Shown here piece after piece: positions 23,901 through 35,200 of a stretch of DNA of 64,000 nucleotides. Position 1 is the stretch's first letter; each line of letters starts with the position of its first letter. Made by a program: the position numbers and the translations under genes. The DNA is from Amaurobius ferox (taxonomy: Eukaryota; Arthropoda; Arachnida; Araneae; Amaurobiidae): positions 157,433,178 through 157,497,177 of the forward strand of contig OX578136.1 in assembly GCA_951213105.1 (NCBI GenBank). Reading direction: 5' to 3'. Under the pieces are notes generated by a model. That model worked only from the letters and a program-made list of their open reading frames with translations, was not told the DNA's origin and did not search any database.

Positions 23901-26900
23901 GCACGATAACTGCCGTAAAAATGACTTTATCAAAATGAAATTTTAGTATGTTTTTCAGACGGTCTTTGGGACCTATGAGAATATAAATAAATAATATCAC
24001 CCAATTAGTTTTTTATTGAACCCTGGTTGAAAAAATGAAATACATTGAACCCTATGGGACCTAATTTTTCAAGCATTTTTTAAGCAAATTTAAAATTCAC
24101 AAATTGCTTCGAAATTTTTAGGAAATATTCACATTATCCCATAAAATATATATAAAAAATTTCAATAAAATATGTTGAGTAGTTTTTTAATTAAAAATTA
24201 TTTAATATAGGGAAAAAAGCAAATTAAATTAAATTCTGACTTTTGGGATATCCTCCAGAAAGAAAAAAAAATATATATTATAATAAATATCTTTCCAAGA
24301 CCTTAATCATTTTGTATATGAGAGAGACTTTACATTTTAAAATAAATTTGGTAGATAACAATTTTTCAATTTTTTTTTTAATTTTATATAACTCTTCATG
24401 ATATACTTATTTGATGGCATTTTTAATGCACTTTTCTAAGTCCTAGAGAGTTAAAATTTGGTACACAGCTTAAATTTGTTGAACATTTTATTCTACTAAA
24501 ATTTGGTGGATCTTTAAATATAGATCATACATTTTTTTCGAAATGGCCTGCAAATAATCCCCGTTCACTTCTATAAATCATTGTTGTAATATTGTTAAAA
24601 ATTCTGATGTGGGCAGCACATGTCTTTCCCTGCAGACTCATATTCACGTTCTCTTTATTTCTTCAATAATAATTTTAGTTTATCTGCACAAAATAACAGC
24701 CATAAGTATTTTAAATGACATTGAATTCGCACGTTAAACTTAAATTTGGTTCTCATTTGATAGCTGCACTTATTGTCAAAGGTGGCGTAGCGAAAACGCG
24801 AAAAAACTAGAATATCTCAAGAACGGCAGGTCTTAGAGTAATGGGGTTAGTCTTATTCTTTTTGTTGTCAAAAATCACGTATAAAATAGGAATTTAATTG
24901 ATATAATTGAGCACACGTAGTCCTTTATTTTTATATTTAACGATTTTTGCTTGCCATTTCGCAAAAATAGCCCATTCCTTTTTCCTGAATCGTACTAGAA
25001 TAACCTACAAATGATTTATGTACCAAATTTTGTTAAATTTGTTATATAAATCACTTGTAGGTCATTGAAATATTATACACCAAATTTTGTTGAATTTGTT
25101 CCATTAGTTTTTAGCTAGAGTGGATAAAGGCAATTTCTGCCGGCCATTTCGCGAAGAAGGCAGATTCTTTTATTACGAATCGTACTATAATCCAATGAAC
25201 ATCAGGATTTCCCACAAAAAACATTCCTACCAAATTTTATGAAATTCGCTCCATTAGTTTTTCAATTAGAGTGGATATAATATCCTCACATACACACAGA
25301 AACATACACAGATACACTCTTACACACACAGACGTCTTCCTAAAATAGTTTTTCGTGTTCTAGAAGTCCCAAAACGTGTAGATCTTTCGAAAATTCGAGT
25401 TCCGATCTTCGGCACGATTCCAATACTTTGAATACATACACACCCATATATATTATCTGCGTATCTGTGTATCTAAATTTCGTGCCTATGCAATTACAAT
25501 AGTTGTGATTTTAAATGATCCCTAAACTTTTATTATTTTTTCAACGAAGCCCAATTTTAACTTATGCAGAATGCAAATATCTGAAGCGATTGTAAGGTGA
25601 GTTACATAAGAATTGCTGAATTTTTTTCACACAAAATTATTTAGCTCTGGAGTCTAGAATACAAGTTATATGAATGAAATATTCATTGATTTTGCATAGA
25701 GAATCAGATGATTTATATTTCGATACAGTTTTAAATCTTTAAGTATAATAAATTACTGTAGTACTGTGATAATGTAAAAGATATCACCACTGAATATATC
25801 ACATATTAAAAATTGTTAAATGAAATTGCATTTCAGTTGTAAAGTGTTTCATAATCAATGCTTATGCATGATTGATCTTTCTTGTTAATTTTTATGATTG
25901 CTATAGTTCTAATTGATTATGGAACATCAAAGCATTTTAGATTTAGAACTATACCGCAACAAATTAAATTTAGAATTATATCTGTCGTAAATTAAATTTA
26001 GAATTATATAAACAATCGTCTTCAAATTATCATTTTCAAATACATTACATCTGAAAAGGGGCATTTGCTTTTATCTAATTTATCATATAAAAATCCTTCT
26101 TTTGACATACCCTGGAAGTTTTATCTGATAATATTTTGAACCTTAGAAAATAGCAAACAATATATATATTTACCCTATATGTGATAGGATAACATGTTGC
26201 TCTTAAAATCATACACAATTTGAGATATATCATATTTTAATTCCAAGCTAAACTACATGTGAGGGTTAAATTTGTGATTCACTATATATTGATATATTTG
26301 GGCCTTGTAGCTTTGAATGCTGATAACTGTAATTCAAACCTACAATACCCCAATAAAAACACATAAAACCATTTTTATACTCTGAGACTGCCTATAGGGG
26401 TAGAACAGCAAGTTTTCTCGCTGCTATTGCAGGTATCAGCTATTCCACGCTAACGAAAAAAAAGCATAAAACCAGTCCATTGATACTGTTATCTGCAATG
26501 AGAGTGCAATACCATTTTCAGAGTTCTGCCAGTATTAGAAGTATGCTTTTAGTAATAAAAAATTATTTATTTTTCCTTCTTTTTAAATTCAAAATAGCAA
26601 TCTATAATTCTTCACTTTTTTTCTAGCCTTTGCCTGGTAATATGGAGAATCTATATTCTTTAGACAGTATGCTAGATGTCGTAATTCGTAATAACTCTAT
26701 TGCCCGAAGTTATGGAAAAAAGGATAGGGATTCTTTCTTGTCACAAACATTAAGAATCCCTTCTTCAGAGGACAATATTTATGCTAGGCCAATTATGAGA
26801 GCAAAGTCTGAATACTGTCTTCCCACTGTCTCTACATCACCAAAGTCAGGTAAGCTAAGATTACAAGGGTAATAAAAAATTATTTATTAACAATAGACAG

Positions 26901-29145
26901 AAAATGCAGAATGTAATTAAGAGGCATACTTGGCGATCATTTTTCTACATAATCATCAAATGTATTTAGGCATTTATCAGAACGCAGGACCAACTTTTTT
27001 AACCCGGCTTGGTAGAAATCACGTCCCTGTCCATTGAGCCAGTTCTCGGCAGCTGTTTTCACATTACTGTCTGAAGAGAACCTTGTTCCAAATAAGTGTG
27101 CCTTCAACTCTGGAAAAAGAAAATAGTCACTGGGTGCCAAATCTGGGCTGTATGGAGGGTGGCTCCAGGCTTCCCACTTGAACTTTTGCAGCAATTCTTG
27201 AGTTTGGCGAGCAGTATAGGGTCTGGCATTGTCATGCAGGAGAATGACAGTCACTCAACATGCCCATAAAAAACGAATCACGGCTCGCACCGCCAAGCGA
27301 GACCAATTTTCTAAACATCTTGCCATTTCAATCGCTCTGACGCGTCTGCGAACTTACACTACCTACCCGCACAACCATTGTAAGACAACTACCGCCATCT
27401 GTCTCCACTCTGCGGGAAAATATTCCCTCCACAATAATTACTTTTTAAATGCTGCTGCTTGTAACATTTTTTTTTTGGATCTACCGTCGTATTATTAGAC
27501 TAATATATATATTGTCTGAATTTTAGCGATTAATGGCTGAAAATATTATTTATCCCATATTAGCTTTTATGCAAGGAGTGTGATCCATATGACAGGGAGT
27601 ATGGCCATTTATTTCATATTTGCTTTTTGTGCAGTTTAGTACAGGATTTTTGTAAAGTTCATTTCTGTTAAAAGAGAATTTCCAATTCTCTATGGAAGTT
27701 TCAATTAATCATAATTTTAGTATTCCCATTATGTGAGTAATTTTATGTTAAGTGGTTGACTAAACTTAAGTGAAATGTATTTTTTAGAAACTAATTCTTC
27801 AAGGGAGAAGGCTTGATTAAAATGTTATGACTGTTCCAATTTTGAAAATATATTTTAGAAGACACTGTGTCTAAAATGTAATTTTTGAAGGATTTGATTT
27901 TGAAATTTAGAATTTCGTGATAAGATTCTTGAGAAGATCAGAAAATCTGTCAAGGGTTTTGAAAATGTTTCCAGATTTTAGAGACTCTGTTGATTCTTTC
28001 TAAATTGCAGCCCGATATTGCAAATATTTGCAATATGAAACCATTATTGATAAATTTCATATTGGCCCAAAGTCAACATTCTTATTTTGATAAAATATTA
28101 TACTGTAATTATGATTTGTTATTGACAATCGAGCAATAAAATCCTCTAACCATTCGATCATTGTTAACCTATTGTTAGTTCATCATTATCTGTACCTATG
28201 TGATATGTTTTGATGTAATATATGAAGATATATATTTCACGTTAAGAAATTTAATACTGTAGATAATGCTCAGAAGAGGTACAGTCGAATAGTTGAATAC
28301 AATGGTGACGGTGAAACAAGTTATGCCAAAGCTCTGTATGCATTTGAGCCTACAGGAGACCACCAGCTAGGACTGAGAGAAGGGGATATCATTGAATATA
28401 TCACCGAGGAGAACACAACTGGATGGCAGTTTGGAGACAATTTAGTGTCTGGAAGGTAATGGCATCTAATATTTTTACTTTCTTATACTACAGAAAAAGT
28501 ATTACATTTTCCTGAAAATTTATTAATACTATGACCCTATTTCGTCCTGAAACAAAACCATTCTTAAATGTGCGAACATAAGTTTCATTTTTCAAAAGTT
28601 GCTTCCTTTAAAACACGCCCTTGTTTGCGAAGAACTCCCAATTAACTATCTTCTTCCTTTTTGTTTCGAGGCCAATTGGTCAGCCAGACCATGGGAAATC
28701 ATCTGCAGAAAGAATGAATTAATTTGAATTATTACATTACAAGATTACTCGTGTTGTTAAAATTTTATAATTAGTAATATTTGATTTATCCATTAATGTC
28801 TAAAACTAAAGATTCTGAAGAAATTGTTCTTGGATAGCTTTTTGATACCAATTGTGATGTGGGGGGAAAATTAGAGAAAATATTTTTATATGTTGTTTTA
28901 ATTCTTCAAGTTGGGTTGATGGCCACTACATAAGATAGTTCCATAGATATTTCTGTTAAACAGCAAGATATATCAATTTATAAATCTGTTCTTACCACAA
29001 TAGAGATATATCCAAAATTGCGGAATTTTCGTTTGAATTTGTTGCAATCGCGTTGTATAGGAATTTTCTATGTACATTTTTTACTTTTCCTATAATACAA
29101 ATTATATGTATCGGAAAAGTGTTGCATTAGAGTCGAAAATTTTAA

Positions 29146-29212
<67 letters not shown>

Positions 29213-32200
29213 TAAGAGCGCGAAAAGAAAAAGAACATGGCCGTACGTACATTAAATTTAACAAATACATAAATTTATTTACAAAATATTATATATATAC
29301 TTACAATTATTAATTTAAACATTACTTCTTCATATCAATATAATGGATTGAAAAAAAACAATTCTAAAACAATTATAAAGAGTCTAAATTGAGATGGATG
29401 GTAACCGATAATTAAAATTTACTTGCCTAACGTTAATTTGAAGACAGTAAATCGGCGAGAGAGAAAACAAAGTATACATATTATAGGAAGTCTCCAAAAT
29501 AGTAACTCGCCTCAGTGTTGCGTCTCGAATCCTTCTCCTTATTTTTCAGAGGAGCCGGGAGGCACCAAGAGAGCGACTCTCTTTCTCAAGTCCAGAGCCA
29601 ACTCTCACTCATCTTCTTTTCAACACTTTACAACAAAGTTGAAAAGTGTTTATGACTTTGTTCATTCTGTCTGTCTGTCTGTCCGTTAGCACGATAACTG
29701 CCGTAAAAATGACTTAATCAAAATGAAATTTTAGTATGTTGTTCAGACGGTCTGTAGGGCCTATGGGAATATAAATGAATAATATCACCCAATTAGTTTT
29801 GGATTGAACCCGGGTTGAAAAAATGAAATACATTGAGCCCTATGGGATCTAATTTTTCAAACATTTTTTAAGCGGATTTAAAATTCACAAATTGCTTCGA
29901 AAATTTTAGATAATATTCAAATTGTTCCATAAAATATATAAAAAAAAATTCAGCGAAATATATTCAGTAGTTTTTTAAATAAAAATTAAAATAATAACAC
30001 ATCGTATATGAAGCGATCACGTGACCATGATATGAAAAGATCACGTGACCCACTTCAAAATGATATATGGCATCCATCTTGTCTCAAAATCGTGACTTTT
30101 AAAGTTCTTTTTAATTCATATTGAGTGTTGTATCCGTTCTAAAACCATTTTATTTTTGCATAAATTCTGTGCATCTACATACTGAAACAACGCAATTACA
30201 ATATATTTGAGTTTAAATGCTCATCCAAATTTGATTATTTCTACAACGAAGCCTATTTTTCACCTATGTAAAATGTAAACAGCAAAATATGTAGAATGAG
30301 TTGTATTAGAATTGCTGTATTTCTTTAACACAAAACCATTTAGTTCATAGCTGATATGAATGAAATATTAATTGATTTTACAAAGAGAAGGACGATTTTT
30401 TTTTATATAGGATTTTTTTCGATTTTTTTCGATTTATGCGACGAAGTTTTACGCATAGAGTTTAATTACTTGCAACTCCATGGTCTTAAATTTTAAATAA
30501 AATACATTATTATAGTATTGTGATGAATGACATGAATGGGAAATTATTTATGAATGAAATGCTGCTTTTATAGAGAGATCCAGGCGTGTTATTTTTTCTA
30601 TGACGTCATTTGCATTAATTTCAGTTGTTTTCGATGAAATTTTCAAATATAATAAATTATCGTAATATTATGATAATTCTAATATTATTACCGAAGAATG
30701 TATAACATTTTAGAGATGTTTAAACCAGGCAATTTATATTTCAATGCCGTCATTGAATGAAGTTCATTTTTTTCGATGAAGGTTTAAGTTTTCAAATATA
30801 ATAAATTAATATAGTATTGTGATAAGTTTTAAAATATTAACCGAGGAATGTATTGCATTTTAGACTTGTTTAAATAAAATTGAATTAAAGTTGGAAAGTG
30901 TTTCATAATCAATGCTTTAAGCATGATTGATGTTTCTTGTTATTTATATACTCAAATTAAAATGTAATATTTCTATTTTAGATCTGGTTGGTTTCCAGTA
31001 TCCTACACGGAGCCTGTCAAAGATGTTTCACAATTTATGTTGTAAGTAAATTTTAAAATGAAATTACTTAAATAATAACTAATGTTACATAACAATTTCA
31101 GCATTTAAAGGAATCAATAAAATCTCTCTTAACAGTGGTAATTGGAAACTGAATATAGAACGATTGTAGCTTACGGCATTCAATGTTTGATATTCAAGTC
31201 TATCAGTTAAATAGATAGAAAGGCTGGATTATTTTGGTTTGATATTCAAGTCTATCAGTTAAATAAATAGAAAAGGCTGGATTATTTTGGTTTGATATCC
31301 AAGTCTATCAATTGAATAAATAGAAAAGGCTGGATTATTTTGGTTTGATATTCAAGTCTATCAGTTAAATAAATAGAAAAGGCTGGATTATTTTGGTTTG
31401 ATACTCAAGTTTATCAGTTAAATAAATAGAAAAGGCTGGATTATTTTAGTTTGATATTCAATTCTATCAGTTAAATAGATCAAAAAGGCTGGATTATTTT
31501 GGTTTTCTTAGAATATAGTATACTTTCTTTGGAGAGCTCTCTTGGCAGTATTATCATGCAAATAGGCAGCCATCCTGTCTATAAAACAAGAAAAATCTGC
31601 ATTTATCAGGAAATTATCCCAAAAGATAAGGGATGAATAAAAAAAATCGTTGTTAAAACTCAAAATTTAAGAAAAGCCAGAATTAAAAACTTTTGTCTAA
31701 CATTAACTGTTTTAGAAAGTTCACCAAAATATATTCCACGATTTTCTTATTCCATAAAAGTACGATATAATTAAAAAATACTGTATTTATTATTTACTTC
31801 AATTGTTTTCACCTGTTGGGATTTTAAGGCCTCAAAATTTTAAAAATCTACACGTGAAAAGCCAAGTATTTTTATTATGCTATTTAGTTGTCAAGTGGAA
31901 TCTGGTACTTGTCTATCGAAATCCGTCCCAGCTCAAATTTCTGTTCATTAAATAAGGTTTTTTTTTCTCTTTCTTCTATTTAAGATATTAGATTTGTTTT
32001 GAGTGTCCGAAAGTAATAAAAATCAAAGGTTAGTCATAGAAATAAGGTGAAATATGATAAATAATTGACTAACAAAAGAAAATTTATCCATTATGCCTAC
32101 TCCCCAAGAAGAAAGAAGAAATACACGTGTAAATGAAATTTTAGACTTCAATTTAAAATCCTACACAAAATTTGGGAAATAATTCTTTTCAATAAATATA

Positions 32201-35200
32201 TATCTTAAAATCATTACATAAAAATTTAAGCAAATGACTAATGATTAACTTTTTATATAACAACAAGAAAGATCAATCATGCTTAAAGCATTGATTATGA
32301 AACACTTTCCAACTTCAATGCAATTTTATTTTAAAAAAGTCGAAAATGCAATACATTCCTCGGTAATATTTTAAAACTTATCACAATACTACATTGATTT
32401 ATTATATTTGAAAACTTAAACCTTCATTGAAAAAAATGAACTTCATACAAATGACGGCATTGAAATATAAATTGCCTGGTTTAAATATCTCTAAAATGCA
32501 ATACATTCCACGGTAATATTTTAAAAACTATCATAATACTACGATAATTTATTATATTTGAAAACTTTATCGAAAACAACTGAAATTAATTCAAATGACG
32601 TCATAGAAAAATAACACGCCTGGATCTCTCTATAAAAACAGGATTTCATTCATAACTTTCTCCCATTCATTTCATTCATCACGATACTATAATAATTTAT
32701 TTTATTTAAACATTTTATTTAAGACCATGGAGCTACAAATAATTAAACTCTATGCTTAAAACTTCATCGAAAAAAATCGTCCTTCTCTTTATAAAATCAA
32801 TTAATATTTCATTCATATCAGCCATGCAGACTCCATGGACCAAATTATTTTGTGTTAAAAAAATACAGGAATTCTAATACAACTCATTCTACATATTTTG
32901 CTGTTTACATTTTACATAGGTGAAAAATAGGCTTAGTTGTAGAAATAATCAAATTTAGATGAGCATTTGAACTCAAATATATTGTCATTGCGTTGTTTCA
33001 GTATGTAGATGCACAGAATTTAAGTAAAAATAAAGTAGTTTTAGGACGGATACAACACTCAATATGAATTAAAAAGAACTTTAAAAAATCACGATTTTGA
33101 AACAAGATGGATGCCATATATCATTTTTAAGTGGGTCATGTGATCGTTTCATATCATGGTCAGGTGATCGTTTCATATAAGATATGTAATTATTTTAATT
33201 TTTATTTAAAAAACTACTGAATATATTTCGGTGTTTTTTTTTATATATTTTATGGAACAATTTGAATATTATCTAAAATTTTCGAAGCAATTTGTGAATT
33301 TTAAATCCGCTTAAAAAATGTTTGAAAAATTAGGTCCCATACGGCTCAATGTATTTCATTTTTTCAACCCGGGTTCAATCCAAAACTAATTGTGTGATAT
33401 TATTCATTTATATTCCCATAGGTCCTACAGACCGTCTGAACAACATACTAAAATTTCATTTTGATTAAGTCATTTTTACGGCAGTTATCGTGCTAACGGA
33501 CAGACAGACAGAATGAACAAAGTTATAAACACTTTTCAACTTTGTTGTAAAGTGTTAAAAATGAAAAGGATATTTTTGTTAAGTATTTTTTTTTACTGTC
33601 CTTCTCATTACTCCATTTGCATGTACCTACGAAAGTACCTGGTTATTTTGTTCTTGTATTTTATTATTTTTATTAAGTGTCACTGCAGTACATCAAATTG
33701 AATATAACAAGAACTTTGCTATAACAATAATTTTAATGAAATATGTCAGTTATTATAAGAACAGAAGTTTGCTATGACCTTAACACAAAATTACCTGCAT
33801 GAGAAAAATTACTATATTAAACACAAAACTAAAACTATTTTTATGAAACTGGGACGCTGTTAGAAAAATCTGGCCACACTCTTGACATGCAGAATATAAA
33901 ATAATCATTAAAATAGAGACTGGAAATTTAAAATTCTTGTTCCATGCAGGAACCACAGCCCAAGTCACAAAACACAGATATTCTGAGTTGTGGACTGTAT
34001 TTATTTGACATGGAATAACCAACCATACATATCTGATTGCATTAAAATGTATTTTCATTTTCACAAAACAGTTTCATCTATTATATATATTCATGTATAT
34101 AATATATCTCATTTACTCTTTCAGTAAATATGAGAGTATGAATTCTAAACCAAAAGTACCTACTCCCCCTCCCGCAACTGTAGGGTCTGTTCGATCAAAG
34201 ATAAATAACTCACAGGTAAGTCCTTATTTCTAGAACAAGTATATAAGCGAGTTGCTTTAAACATCCCTGAACAATACCTGAAATTTAAATAAAATATTAA
34301 ATGAGTTGTATGAATAAGATGTAAATATTTTGGTATTTTTATAAGTAAACTTCCAGTGTTATACATATGTACTGCCCTATTTGAAATGTATCTATGAATT
34401 TAATGATCAATGAATGATTTGAATAACATTTTTTATGAGTTGTACAGTCCAAATTTCCAGAACTCACCAAATGTTGCCAAGTTGGCGATGTTTCGCCAAA
34501 TTTGTCTCCAAAATTAAGTGGCCCAAACATTTAAATTATAACAAAGGTTAATTGTTAAGTATTCATAACAATATAATGTTACTTTCGTTACATATCCCTA
34601 CTGCCCCATTTCTTTTATTATTTATTCCATATCTGCATCAGTAGATGTTTTACATCAAAAACTGCTGTAGCTCTACATTTTAAAGCCTGTAGTAACTAAC
34701 AGTCTATTGTACCATGTAGCTAGCATCATATCCATTTAACATTGAGCTCAAAATAAGCTGTTATATTTAATGAGCCTATTATTATTTAATAAGCCTGTTA
34801 CTTCTGCTAATATGTTTCTGCTCTCGAAAATAGTTATAAGCTCAAATTTTCTTCTAGCCAGATTGAAGAATATATGTTTTAATTTTTAAAAAAAAACTGC
34901 TGTTTTTGTAATTTATATTCTAATTCTCTTGTTAAAATTATTTGGCAATATTTGTTTTTCTTCATAAAATTTATCTTATCTTTGTTAAAAATTTTAATTT
35001 CACATAGGCTGTAATATTATTTAGCCATTTATAATTTATATTTTAATTATCTTGTTAAAGCCACTTGGAAATATTTGTTTTTCTTTATAAGATTTATCTT
35101 TGTTAAATTTTTTAATTTCACATAGGCTGTGATGTTATTTAACAATAAAACTAGAATGCTATGAATTGAACTTTATCATTTCATTAAAAATATGCATTTT

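Noticed and set aside
31186..31505. CRISPR-like array
   Set aside because: Repeats are directly tandem with no unique spacers, in an animal intron.
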